Below, in pieces: positions 27,667-36,315 of a stretch of 64,000 bases of DNA. Under the pieces are notes generated by a model. It saw only the letters and a program-made list of their open reading frames with translations, ran no database searches and had not been told where the DNA came from. The DNA lies in the NCBI GenBank assembly GCA_030696345.1, contig JAUYSK010000016.1:186001-250000 (forward strand). The letters are read 5' to 3'. Position numbers and translations under genes: made by a program. The first letter of the stretch is position 1; each line of letters starts with the position of its first letter. Origin of the DNA: Azonexus sp. GTDB lineage: Bacteria > Pseudomonadota > Gammaproteobacteria > Burkholderiales > Rhodocyclaceae.

Positions 27667-29753
27667 ATCGACTCAACCTCCGCCATCATTTGCTGCTGCT
27701 GACGCTATTGCCCAGCATGCTGATCGCCATCGCGCTGGTCACTTATTTCACCATGTCCGGCATTCGCACGCTGGAGGGTGAACTGCGGACCAAAGGCATG
27801 GCTACCGTCAGGTATCTTGCCCCGATCAGCGAATACGGCATCATCTCCGGCCAGATCGAAAGTCTGCATGGGCTGGCCCAGGCCACGGTGCAGGAATCCG
27901 GCGTCAAGGCCGCCATCATCGTGAACCAGAAGGGGCGTGCCATCGCCGTCAGCGGCCGCGTTTCGCTGGCCAACGAGATCCTGCGCAAATCCCTGAGCGA
28001 ACCGACACTGGTGGCTGAAAATGATCGCTGGATGGCATTCGGCGCCCCGGTACGGCGCTCGCTCAACGAGACAGACGCGCTGTTTGAACCCGCCACGCCT
28101 GCTGAAAAAGGCGCTGCGCCCGAGGTCATCGGGCACGTCTTCGTCGAATTCGACAAGAACGAGTTGGCCGGCCGCCAGCGCGACCTACTCAACCGCGGCC
28201 TGCTCATCGTATTGTTCGGCCTCATTCTGCTGGCCATCCTCGCCATTGCCATGGCTGACAACATGGCCAAGCCGGTGATGCGGCTGGTCAGGGCGGTGAG
28301 GGAAATGTCATCCGGCCACCTGGACAGCCGTGTTCCGGCCATTTCCAGTGGAGAAATCGGCGTTCTGGAACAGGGCTTCAATGAAATGGCCCAGCATATG
28401 GAGGAGGCGCACCAATCGCTGCAGGCCCGCATCGAGGAAGCCACCGCCCAGCTGGCCTTCCAGGCCCGCCACGACGCCCTGACCGGCCTGCTCAACCGCC
28501 GGGAATTTGAAAACCGGCTGGAAAAGGCATTAATCAGTGTTCAGGCGGGGGGCGACGAATGCGCCTTGCTGTTCATCGACCTCGACCGCTTCAAGCCGGT
28601 CAACGATGCCTGCGGCCACCTGGCCGGCGACGAACTTCTACGGCAGATTTCGCAACTTTTCGAGGGGCGCCTGCGCGAAGAAGACACGCTGGCCCGCCTC
28701 GGCGGTGACGAATTCGGCATCATTCTCGCCAATTGCAGCGCCGCTCGTGCCCGCCAAGTGGCCGAAGACATCTGCGGCCTGGCCGCGGCCTACCGTTTCA
28801 TCTGGCAGGACAAGGTTTTTGCGATCGGGGCCAGCATCGGCCTGACCGCGCTCAACCGGCGCGTTCGCAACATCACCGAAGTGCTCGCTGCCGGCGATGC
28901 CGCCTGTTATCGCGCCAAGGAGAGCGGGCGCAACCAGGTCGTCGAACAGGAAGCCCTCAATACTCAGGACCGGCGACAGGAACCCAACGGCTGGGCGAGC
29001 CGCATCGCCACGGCCTTGTCCGAAAATCGCCTGCACGTCGACGCCATTCCGCTCTCCCCTTTGCAAAACGATTTGCTGAGCGGCCATTTTGTCGAGCTGA
29101 CGGCTCACCTGCACGAACCGGGGCAAGCGCCGATTTCCCTGTCGGCGCTGATGGATGCCGCCGAACGCTATGACCTGGCGCCCGCCATCGACCAACACTT
29201 CGTTACCACCGCCATCGATGCGCTCGCCCAGGCCAAGCGACTGAACAAGAAACTGCATTGCCTGGTTCCCCTGTCAGGCGCGTCACTTGGCAAGCGCGAA
29301 ATCATCGATGGCATCTCGCGCGGCCTCGCCAGCCACAAGATCTCCGGGGACGGTCCGATCCTTATCTTCTCCGAAGACGTTTCGACCCATCAAACCAGTC
29401 AGGCCATTGAATTTTCACGGCAAGTCCGCGCCCTCGGTTGCCACATTGGTCTCAATGATTTCGGTGGCGGCCTATCGTCCTTCAGCCACCTGCGCAGCAT
29501 TGGCCCCAGTTGCGTCAAACTCAGCCGCAGCCTGACCCGTGATCTGGGCGGAAACCGCGCGTCGACCGCACTCCTGCGGGCCATTCAGGAAATAACGGCC
29601 GACCAGGATATTTACTCGATTGCCGAGGGCATTGACCAGAGATCAAGCATCGATCAACTGAAATCCCTTGGCATCAATTACGCTCAAGGCAATGCCGTCG
29701 CGCCGAGCGAACCGTTTGAAGTCTGGCTGGAAGGGGCGGTTCTACGCGCTTAG
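27663..29753 (+). CDS. Membrane GGDEF/degenerate-EAL signalling protein with HAMP
   Basis: The 696-residue protein has TM1 (about residues 12-32), a periplasmic sensor domain of about 140 residues, TM2 (about 180-200) and a HAMP linker (about 200-255). A GGDEF domain follows with GGDEF at 347-351 and an intact inhibitory RxxD at 338-341, so it should make c-di-GMP. The C-terminal EAL-like domain is degraded: the EAL triplet reads DAI (460-462), the DDFG motif reads NDFG (598-601), and the usual KID block reads KLS. Phosphodiesterase activity is therefore unlikely. It is coupled to the upstream periplasmic binding protein, which suggests a sensor-cyclase pair. Confidence 0.88.
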   Translation: MNRLNLRHHLLLLTLLPSMLIAIALVTYFTMSGIRTLEGELRTKGMATVRYLAPISEYGIISGQIESLHGLAQATVQESGVKAAIIVNQKGRAIAVSGRVSLANEILRKSLSEPTLVAENDRWMAFGAPVRRSLNETDALFEPATPAEKGAAPEVIGHVFVEFDKNELAGRQRDLLNRGLLIVLFGLILLAILAIAMADNMAKPVMRLVRAVREMSSGHLDSRVPAISSGEIGVLEQGFNEMAQHMEEAHQSLQARIEEATAQLAFQARHDALTGLLNRREFENRLEKALISVQAGGDECALLFIDLDRFKPVNDACGHLAGDELLRQISQLFEGRLREEDTLARLGGDEFGIILANCSAARARQVAEDICGLAAAYRFIWQDKVFAIGASIGLTALNRRVRNITEVLAAGDAACYRAKESGRNQVVEQEALNTQDRRQEPNGWASRIATALSENRLHVDAIPLSPLQNDLLSGHFVELTAHLHEPGQAPISLSALMDAAERYDLAPAIDQHFVTTAIDALAQAKRLNKKLHCLVPLSGASLGKREIIDGISRGLASHKISGDGPILIFSEDVSTHQTSQAIEFSRQVRALGCHIGLNDFGGGLSSFSHLRSIGPSCVKLSRSLTRDLGGNRASTALLRAIQEITADQDIYSIAEGIDQRSSIDQLKSLGINYAQGNAVAPSEPFEVWLEGAVLRA

Positions 29754-29758
29754 TGCCC

Positions 29759-31879
29759 TTAGAAATCGAGGCGAAGACTGATCCACTGGCGACGGTCGAC
29801 AACGCGATCGGCCGGGTTGCCGTAAGATTTGAACTCACCGTGTGCCCCATTGATGGATTGAACGGTGTAGGCAATCTCACCACCGAACCCGGCCCAGCGG
29901 AACGGGTAACCTAGACGACCATCAAAGCGTCGGTAGCCATTGACCTCGGTATTTCGCGTCCATTTCATTCTGTCGAGCCAATGCCCGGAGAGTGAAAAAT
30001 CAATCCCGAACGGCAGTTTCTGCATCAACATGGCGGACGTCGAGTACCTGGGCGCTGAGCGCTCGGACAGTAGATCAATATTGGTCTTGTCCTTTCCATT
30101 GGGATGCCCCAAGGTGTTATTTGTATTCGCCAAGGCTTCATCAAGGTATTCAGCGTTAATTCGGATAAATGCCTGATTCAATAGCAGACGAGTCGCCTCG
30201 AACGGCTGCCACTTCCATTGATACTCAACACCCTCGGTACGGATGTTCTGCAACGGCACAGTGGCGTCGCCAACTAGCGCACTGTTCCGGTTCTGATCGA
30301 TCACCAGTAGTCGATTCGGGATCTTCTCGAGAAAAACCCTGACATCCAGGCTCATCTTCCAGCTTTTCCAGTCACCCAGATAGCCGAGTTCCCAGGAATC
30401 CAGCTTTTCGGCAGGCATATTCGGATCGCCGGCGAATAGTTGCGTCGTTCCCACGCCAGGAGCCAAGGGCAATCCATTTGCTCTGGCAAAAGGAGAAATT
30501 GTGGCATTCGCCCGATAATCGACGGTGCTTCCGGTCCGGTAGGCGCGAGCATAGCCAAGGCGAATCGTATTTTCCGGCGTCAGGTGGAAACTGCCGCTGA
30601 GCCGCGGGGAGTTGTGGGTGCCGGCAAGCGAGTCGTGCTCCGTTGATAAGCCAAAATTTCCCGTAAACCAGCGAACAGGCTTCCATTCGACATTGCCGAA
30701 CAAACGACCAACATCACGATAGACGGTCGGGTTTCCAAGGAAATACATCTCCGAACGCAAGCTGTCATTTCTCCAGCCACCACCCCAAACCATGCGAGTG
30801 TTAGCAAATGGCGAAAAGTTGTGCTGCGCCTCAATCTCGTGGCGGACACCCTTGTCGCCAAATTGATCAACGTCATAGAGTAGGCCGCTATTGTTCGAGA
30901 TATAGCGATCTGAGCCCCAATCTGCTGAGTACGCATAGCGCAGCTGAAAATCAGAATCTGCCGACAAGCTCCGACGCCAGAGGAACTGGAGATAGGTATT
31001 GGCTTGCGAAAAATCGTGGAGTGGCCAGCCGGCATCAAGCTGTCCGGTTACGTATTCCTTTTTTGTAACTGGGTCCGTAAACTTCTGCAACCGCCCCCGT
31101 TGGGTGATTGCCTCAACATGCCCGAAGCTGACCTGAAGCGCGTCCCGATCAGTCAGCGCAAAGTCGGCACGAAAATCAAAGAGCCGTGATCGGAACGAAT
31201 CTATCCAGTCGAACTGGTTTGCCAGGCCGTTGTCGTCTTTTTGCTGATAAGTAAAACGAAAATCACCGACTTCGCCCAGTTTTCCACCAGTACGCAGCGT
31301 GTAATCCCTGACCCCTTGAGTACCATGGTTCGTCGACACAGAAAACCCGCGCACCAGCGCCGGGTCGACCGTGATGATATTGATCACACCGAGAAAGGCA
31401 TTGGACCCGTACGACACCGCATTTGAGCCTCGAACAACCTCAATACGTTCGATATCTTCAATCGCCACCGGGAGGGTTGCCCAATTGACCCCATTGCGAA
31501 ACAACGGGGAATACATGGAACGACCATCAATCAGCACTTGAACCCGGGGCGAGTATTCCTCATCGGTCAGGCCGTGGTAGGTAACGCGTGCTGCATCCGT
31601 GTTGTTTGGATAGGTCTGGAACCCCGGCACCAGCCTGAAAAGGTCATTCAGGTCGCGGGCGCCAGAGGCCTTGATGATGTCACGATCAATCACTGTCACG
31701 GCGGTGGGTGCATCGGCCAGTCGCTGCGGTAGACGGCTCACCGAGGCAACAATCGGCAACTCGCTGAAATACAGATCTTCGTCCGCGGCTAACGCGCTCC
31801 CGGCCAGCCAGACGCCCGCCAATGCGAGCACCAGCGGTTTGAATCGAAGTTGATTCAATCCACCCACGTATCGGTCCAT
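29759..31879 (-). CDS. TonB-dependent outer-membrane receptor
   Basis: The ATG at 31879 shares one base with the PilZ-STAS stop and gives a 706-residue protein; the frame is open further upstream. A signal peptide ends at ALA (residues 14-31 hydrophobic). A TonB-box-like ELPIVASVSRL comes next. The plug domain (APTAVTVIDRDIIKASGARD, VQVLIDGRSMYSP, IERIEVVRGSNAVSYGSNAF, GVINIIT) precedes a beta-barrel ending in the terminal Phe of RQWISLRLDF. No N-terminal STN signalling domain is present. The substrate (siderophore, corrinoid or other) cannot be told from sequence. It converges on the GGDEF gene with a five-base gap. Confidence 0.9.
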   Translation of the reverse strand: MDRYVGGLNQLRFKPLVLALAGVWLAGSALAADEDLYFSELPIVASVSRLPQRLADAPTAVTVIDRDIIKASGARDLNDLFRLVPGFQTYPNNTDAARVTYHGLTDEEYSPRVQVLIDGRSMYSPLFRNGVNWATLPVAIEDIERIEVVRGSNAVSYGSNAFLGVINIITVDPALVRGFSVSTNHGTQGVRDYTLRTGGKLGEVGDFRFTYQQKDDNGLANQFDWIDSFRSRLFDFRADFALTDRDALQVSFGHVEAITQRGRLQKFTDPVTKKEYVTGQLDAGWPLHDFSQANTYLQFLWRRSLSADSDFQLRYAYSADWGSDRYISNNSGLLYDVDQFGDKGVRHEIEAQHNFSPFANTRMVWGGGWRNDSLRSEMYFLGNPTVYRDVGRLFGNVEWKPVRWFTGNFGLSTEHDSLAGTHNSPRLSGSFHLTPENTIRLGYARAYRTGSTVDYRANATISPFARANGLPLAPGVGTTQLFAGDPNMPAEKLDSWELGYLGDWKSWKMSLDVRVFLEKIPNRLLVIDQNRNSALVGDATVPLQNIRTEGVEYQWKWQPFEATRLLLNQAFIRINAEYLDEALANTNNTLGHPNGKDKTNIDLLSERSAPRYSTSAMLMQKLPFGIDFSLSGHWLDRMKWTRNTEVNGYRRFDGRLGYPFRWAGFGGEIAYTVQSINGAHGEFKSYGNPADRVVDRRQWISLRLDF

Positions 31880-32472
31880 CAAATATCTTCCAGAGTCCCG
31901 GGAACCAACAAAGCCTGTTTCCATGCATTCGCGAAGCATTCGGACTGAGCACCAATTTCAACACCGTGGCGATTGGTGGCCACCATACAGAGGGCCAGTC
32001 CGCCCTGATCAACCGCCGTCACCGACTCAAGGTTGATTTCATCGACACCGACGCGGGTCAGGGAATGCATGAAATCACTGCGTAACGAGCCGTTCAGTCC
32101 GCCGGTAATCCGCATGATCTTTCGCCCACCGATTTCATTCACCGAGAGAATCGACGCCTGGCCGTTACGCAAGGCGGCATTGATGGCATCCTCGATCAAA
32201 ATCTGATTGATCGGGCCAGTCTGAAAACGACCACCGAAGACATCGCCGATGCGGCTGACCACGGTGACTGGCACATCAATCATTGGCGAACCGAACAGTG
32301 AAAACTCGCAACCCGCAGAATGGCCGATCTCCAGTGCCAGATTTGTTCGCATCATGAGCCCGGACAGCGACAGGTTTTCTATCCCGCCCGTACCAAGATT
32401 TCCGCCATGACCGATTTTTACTTTCGGAGGCGAAGCAAAACGAATACGCTGATGCCGTCTTTGGTCCAACAT
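31879..32472 (-). CDS. PilZ domain fused to a STAS-like domain
   Basis: With the ATG at 32472 the protein has 197 residues. The N-terminal PilZ domain shows RRHQR (R5-x3-R9) and NLSLSG at 33-38, in place of the usual DxSxxG, which together bind c-di-GMP. The C-terminal part (about 112-185) reads GGRKIMRITGGLNGSL, FMHSLTRVGVDEINLESV and TAVDQGGLALCMVATNRHGV. That is the strand-helix order and VDxxGL signature of STAS/anti-sigma-antagonist-like domains. It is coupled to the TonB receptor that follows. A TTG start at 32493 is an alternative. The likely role is a c-di-GMP-responsive regulator. Confidence 0.75.
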   Translation of the reverse strand: MLDQRRHQRIRFASPPKVKIGHGGNLGTGGIENLSLSGLMMRTNLALEIGHSAGCEFSLFGSPMIDVPVTVVSRIGDVFGGRFQTGPINQILIEDAINAALRNGQASILSVNEIGGRKIMRITGGLNGSLRSDFMHSLTRVGVDEINLESVTAVDQGGLALCMVATNRHGVEIGAQSECFANAWKQALLVPGTLEDI

Positions 32473-32564
32473 GGCTCGACCAAGCCCCCTCAAAAGATTG
32501 TTATTTTCAGCAGTTTAACAAAAGCTGATCAACCCGCCAGCGATAGCTTGAATATCTCGTTGCA

Positions 32565-32593
32565 TTGACTTTTTTTGCCTCGCTCGGTATTGT
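32565..32593 (+). promoter_or_regulatory. Promoter of the metX leader
   Basis: TTGACT (32565-32570) and TATTGT (32588-32593) are separated by 17 bp. This predicts a start near 32600, just upstream of the SAM-II aptamer at 32619. Confidence 0.65.
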
Positions 32594-32618
32594 CTTCTTC
32601 AAGCTGGAATTATGCCAG

Positions 32619-32672
32619 CCGCGCCGATTTGAGCTCTGATTGCGGGCGCGACATAAATACTGCTAAAACGGG
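32619..32672 (+). promoter_or_regulatory. SAM-II (SAM-alpha) riboswitch upstream of metX
   Basis: The leader reads CGCGCCGATTTGAG, then GATTGCGGGCGCG, ACATAAATACTGCTAAAA and CGGG. These match the SAM-II consensus blocks (GCGCxGAUUU, AUUGC, GCGCG, AUAAAU, GCUAAAA). P1 pairs CGCGCC (32620-32625) with GGCGCG (32645-32650), and the GCTAAAA tail supplies the pseudoknot. A strong terminator follows, so SAM should shut off metX transcription. Recognition is from memory of the consensus and was not checked with a covariance model. Confidence 0.85.
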
Positions 32673-32676
32673 AACC

Positions 32677-32729
32677 ACCCAGTTCGCGTTTAGGAAGCCT
32701 TCTTCAACGCTACTGGGTTTTTTGTTTTC
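32677..32729 (+). terminator. Intrinsic terminator after the SAM-II aptamer
   Basis: ACCCAGT (32677-32683) pairs with ACTGGGT (32712-32718). Inside it, GCGTT (32686-32690) pairs with AACGC (32706-32710), and a GAAG/CTTC tip closes the stem. The tail is TTTTTTGTTTT. It ends ten bases before the metX ATG, so it is leader attenuation and not the end of a gene. Confidence 0.85.
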
Positions 32730-32738
32730 AGGAACAGC

Positions 32739-33863
32739 ATGCCAGGACAATCCGTCGGCGCCGTCCAGTCACAGCGCGCCAACTTCGATCAGCCGCTGCA
32801 TTTGCGCAGTGGCGGGGTACTACCCGCTTACGATCTGGTTTATGAAACCTATGGCACGCTCAACGCGGCCAAGTCGAACGCCATTCTCGTCTGCCACGCT
32901 CTGTCAGGTCACCATCACGTCGCCGGCCATTACGCCGATCAGCCAGACAATATTGGCTGGTGGGACAACATCATCGGCCCGGGACGACCGCTCGACACCG
33001 ACAGATTTTTCATCGTCGGCCTGAACAATCTGGGTGGATGCCACGGGTCTACCGGCCCCTCCTCACCGAACCCGGCCACCGGCAAGCCCTGGGGCGCCGG
33101 CTTCCCGATGGTGGCGGTGATCGACTGGGTACACGCCCAGGCACGACTGGCTGATCTGCTCGGCATCGACAGTTGGGCTGCCGTCATGGGTGGCAGTCTG
33201 GGTGGCATGCAGGCGCTGCGCTGGAGCATCACCTACCCGGAGCGGGTGCGCAACGCTATCGTCATCGCTGCCGCGCCCAAGCTTTCGGCACAGAATATTG
33301 CCTTCAACGATGTCGCGCGCCAGGCCATCCTGACCGATCCGGATTTCCACGGCGGCAATTATTACGAATTCGACACCCGCCCCGTACGCGGCCTGCGGCT
33401 GGCACGGATGCTCGGCCACATCACCTATCTGTCGGATGACCAGATGGGTGAGAAATTCGGCCGCGAACTGCGCAACAGTGCTTTTTCCTTCGGTTTCGAT
33501 GTCGAATTTGAGGTGGAATCCTACCTGCGCTATCAGGGTGACAAGTTCGCCGGCTACTTCGATGCCAATACCTATCTGTTGATGACCAAGGCGCTCGACT
33601 ATTTTGACCCGTCACGCGAAGACAATGGCGACCTGAACGCCACGATGGCGCGCAGCAAAGCCAACTTCCTGATCGCCTCGTTCACCACCGACTGGCGCTT
33701 TACGCCGGCCCGCTCAAAGGAAATCGTCGCCGCCCTGCTCGCAAACGGGCGCAACGTTTCCTACGCGGAAATCGATCTCAATTTCGGTCACGACTCTTTC
33801 CTGATGGAAGACGCCCACTATCACGGCGTGGTTGATGCCTACCTGCGGAATATCAAGCTATGA
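32739..33863 (+). CDS. metX: Homoserine O-acyltransferase MetX
   Basis: This 374-residue alpha/beta-hydrolase-fold enzyme acylates homoserine as the first committed step of methionine synthesis. It has [28 protein letters not shown], the nucleophile elbow [12 protein letters not shown] (Ser153), the catalytic-Asp region FTTDWRF and the catalytic His in FGHDSFLM. Whether acetyl- or succinyl-CoA is the donor cannot be settled here; many betaproteobacterial MetX enzymes are succinyltransferases. It lies directly behind the SAM-II riboswitch and overlaps metW by four bases. Ribosome site AGGA precedes the ATG. Confidence 0.93.
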   Translation: MPGQSVGAVQSQRANFDQPLHLRSGGVLPAYDLVYETYGTLNAAKSNAILVCHALSGHHHVAGHYADQPDNIGWWDNIIGPGRPLDTDRFFIVGLNNLGGCHGSTGPSSPNPATGKPWGAGFPMVAVIDWVHAQARLADLLGIDSWAAVMGGSLGGMQALRWSITYPERVRNAIVIAAAPKLSAQNIAFNDVARQAILTDPDFHGGNYYEFDTRPVRGLRLARMLGHITYLSDDQMGEKFGRELRNSAFSFGFDVEFEVESYLRYQGDKFAGYFDANTYLLMTKALDYFDPSREDNGDLNATMARSKANFLIASFTTDWRFTPARSKEIVAALLANGRNVSYAEIDLNFGHDSFLMEDAHYHGVVDAYLRNIKL

Positions 33864-34459
33864 CGCACACCTTGGGCCGCCCTGACTTTGAGCTGATCGC
33901 CCACTGGATCGAACCGGGGCACCGTGTGCTCGATCTGGGTTGCGGCGATGGCACCTTGCTGAAACACCTGATCGACACCCGTGGCGTGCAGGGAGTCGGT
34001 GTCGAGATTGATGACGCCAACGTCCTTGCTGCCATCAAGAACGGCATCAACGTCATTCAGGGCAATCTGGAGCGCGGTCTCGACGTTTTCGCCGACCAGG
34101 CCTTCGACCACGTCGTGCTGTCGCGGACGTTGCAAACGGTGCGTCACACCGAGGGCATCCTGCGAGAAATGTTGCGGGTCGGCTGCGAAGCAGTGGTTTC
34201 CTTCCCGAATTTTGCCTACTGGAAAAATCTGCGTTCGGTCCTCGACGGTCGTATGCCGGTCTCTGAGGATCTTCCCTATCAGTGGTACGACTCACCCAAC
34301 GTGCGCTTCTTCACGCTGCTCGATTTCGAGGCCTTGTGCGACAAGATGGGCCTGATCATCCGCGAGCGTAGCGTCCTCGACGAAGCTGGCAACCCGGTAG
34401 AAACGGAAGCAAACTTCCTCGGCAGCCTGGCGGTTTATCGCCTGACCTGTAAACGCTGA
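33860..34459 (+). CDS. metW: Methionine biosynthesis protein MetW
   Basis: The 199-residue methyltransferase-like protein has the Rossmann SAM-binding start [19 protein letters not shown], followed by [18 protein letters not shown] and [15 protein letters not shown]. All are typical of MetW. MetW is found next to metX in many proteobacteria and supports MetX activity; a methyl-transfer reaction is not established for it. Here it overlaps metX by ATGA and shares a base with the ampG start. Confidence 0.92.
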   Translation: MTHTLGRPDFELIAHWIEPGHRVLDLGCGDGTLLKHLIDTRGVQGVGVEIDDANVLAAIKNGINVIQGNLERGLDVFADQAFDHVVLSRTLQTVRHTEGILREMLRVGCEAVVSFPNFAYWKNLRSVLDGRMPVSEDLPYQWYDSPNVRFFTLLDFEALCDKMGLIIRERSVLDEAGNPVETEANFLGSLAVYRLTCKR

Positions 34460-35727
34460 TGCCAGGCTGGCTGGCCATCCTGATGACAAGGAAGATGCTG
34501 ATCTGCATCTTCACCGGTTTCAGTTCGGGCCTGCCGCTGTACCTGCTACTAAACTTGTTGCCGGCCTGGCTGCGGAGTGAAGGGGTCGATCTGAAAACGA
34601 TCGGTTTTTTCGCACTCATCCAGTTTCCCTACACCTGGAAATTCCTCTGGTCGCCTTTGCTCGACCGCTTCAGCCTGCCGGGATTCGGGCGCCGTCGTGG
34701 CTGGATGTTGCTGACACAAATCGGGTTGCTGTTCGTCATTGGCTTCATGGGCGGCCTGGACCCCAAAGACAATATCTGGCCCATCCTCTGGCTCGCCGCC
34801 CTGCTCGCCCTGCTGTCGGCAACCCAGGATATCGCGGTCGACGCCTTCCGGCGGGAAATTCTCGGCGACAACGAACTTGGCCTCGGGAATGCCGTTCATG
34901 TTAACGCCTACCGCATCGCCGGCCTTATTCCCGGCTCACTGTCGCTGATACTGGCCGACCGTCTGCCCTGGAACGAAGTGTTCTGGATCACCAGTGCCTT
35001 CATGATTCCCGGAATGGCCATGGCCTGGCTGGTCAGCGAGCCGATCATCAAGGGGGCACCCAAAACATTGCGCCAGGCAGTCACCGAACCGTTTCACGAG
35101 TTCATGGGGCGGCAGGGCTGGCGGGGAGCCGTGATGGTGCTTGGCTTCATTTTTCTATACAAGTTGGGCGACAGCTTGTGCACCGCACTGGCTACCCCGT
35201 TCTACCTCGACATGGGTTTTACCAAGACCGACATCGGCCTGATCGCCAAGCACGCAGGTCTCTGGCCAGCCGTCATTGGCGCACTGCTTGGCGGTTTGTG
35301 GATGATCAAACTGGGGATCAACCGGGCACTCTGGCTGTTCGGCGTGGTGCAACTGGTGTCGATTTTCGGCTTTGCCTGGCTGGCATCCCAAGGGCACTAT
35401 GACAGCATCGGTGCTGGCGAGCGGCTGTCGCTGGCTTTCGTCATTGGTCTGGAAGCCCTTGGCGTCGGGTTGGGTACGGCAGCCTTCGTCGCCTTTATCG
35501 CCCGCTCGACGCACCCTGCCTACACGGCGACTCAAATGGCGTTATTCACCAGCCTGGCCGCAGTTCCGCGCACCTTCATCAATGCCTCGGCAGGCTGGCT
35601 GGTCGAATCGCTGGGCTGGTTCAATTTCTACTGGCTATGCGCCGCGCTGGCGGTACCAGGCATGGTGTTGCTGCTGAAAGTCGCGCCGTGGCACGAAAGT
35701 GCCAACGAAGCTAGTCGCCCCGGTTAA
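34459..35727 (+). CDS. ampG: AmpG-family muropeptide permease (MFS)
   Basis: The 422-residue transporter has about twelve hydrophobic segments. Family-specific stretches include FTGFSSGLPLYLLLNLLPAW, FPYTWKFLWSPLLDR, SATQDIAVDAFRREIL and NAVHVNAYRIAGLIPG. AmpG imports anhydro-muropeptides for cell-wall recycling and can influence beta-lactamase induction. The gene is coupled to metW by TGATG, although the functions are unrelated. Its 3' end overlaps the convergent LETM1-like gene by 17 bases. Confidence 0.9.
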   Translation: MPGWLAILMTRKMLICIFTGFSSGLPLYLLLNLLPAWLRSEGVDLKTIGFFALIQFPYTWKFLWSPLLDRFSLPGFGRRRGWMLLTQIGLLFVIGFMGGLDPKDNIWPILWLAALLALLSATQDIAVDAFRREILGDNELGLGNAVHVNAYRIAGLIPGSLSLILADRLPWNEVFWITSAFMIPGMAMAWLVSEPIIKGAPKTLRQAVTEPFHEFMGRQGWRGAVMVLGFIFLYKLGDSLCTALATPFYLDMGFTKTDIGLIAKHAGLWPAVIGALLGGLWMIKLGINRALWLFGVVQLVSIFGFAWLASQGHYDSIGAGERLSLAFVIGLEALGVGLGTAAFVAFIARSTHPAYTATQMALFTSLAAVPRTFINASAGWLVESLGWFNFYWLCAALAVPGMVLLLKVAPWHESANEASRPG

Positions 35728-35989
35728 GGCGGCGGCGGTCCAGCCACCAGGCATAGGCGGGCAGCAGCAAGACCGAACCGGGCATGACCAGCGCAATCAG
35801 GTAGGGCGACAAATTGGCCATCCGGCGAAGATGCCCAAGGATCTCTTCCTTCTCGGCCGGCGTCCAATGACCACCGTTGCGTGCCTTCATCAGCAGCGGC
35901 ATCATGCCGCGCGTCGCCATCAATTCAACGAGAACACGGCGTGCTTCGCGACGCTGGGTCGAAAGCATCTGCTGCCACCAGCCTGGCAT
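35711..35989 (-). CDS. Small LETM1-like domain protein
   Basis: With the ATG at 35989 the product has 92 residues; a GTG at 36019 is also possible, and the open frame runs further back into yqjK. It contains WTPAEKEEILGHLRRMANLS, then SPYLIALVMPGSVLLLPAYA and WWLDRRR. This is the helix-Pro-membrane-segment pattern of the LETM1 domain's C-terminal part. The function in bacteria is unknown. It follows the YqjD/YqjE/YqjK-like genes on the same strand and may be the last gene of that envelope-stress-type set. Confidence 0.5.
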   Translation of the reverse strand: MPGWWQQMLSTQRREARRVLVELMATRGMMPLLMKARNGGHWTPAEKEEILGHLRRMANLSPYLIALVMPGSVLLLPAYAWWLDRRRLNRGD

Positions 35990-36021
35990 CGCCGGCACGG
36001 CATGTTCTGTATCGGCCACGG

Positions 36022-36315
36022 CTAACGGACGCCCTGGAGAGAACTCCGGATAGCCTGCCAGCCACGCCAGACAAAGAAACCTCGCTTGGCCCAGCGCCAG
36101 GCACGGCGCGGCCGTGCCACAACAACTGCGGCGACCGCCGCAGCAACTGCAACGGGATGGTGCTTCAGCCAATCGACACCTTCCAACACCGTGTCGCCAC
36201 GAGACAAAGCCGATTCGAGCGGTGCCGATTGCTGACCCAGCCTGCGCCTCTGATCGTCAATACGGACTTTGAGCGCCCCGTGCCGGGTGGCGAGTTCCAG
36301 CAGTCTTGAATTCAT
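36022..36315 (-). CDS. YqjK-like protein
   Basis: The 97-residue protein is rich in Arg and Ala. It has a helical N-terminal half (LLELATRHGALKVRIDDQRR), then WLKHHPVAVAAAVAAVVVAR as a short hydrophobic segment, and a basic tail. Size, composition and position after a YqjE-like and a YqjD-like gene match the yqjD-yqjE-yqjK cassette seen in many proteobacteria. The role is unknown. ATGA overlap with the yqjE-like gene shows coupling. Confidence 0.62.
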   Translation of the reverse strand: MNSRLLELATRHGALKVRIDDQRRRLGQQSAPLESALSRGDTVLEGVDWLKHHPVAVAAAVAAVVVARPRRAWRWAKRGFFVWRGWQAIRSSLQGVR

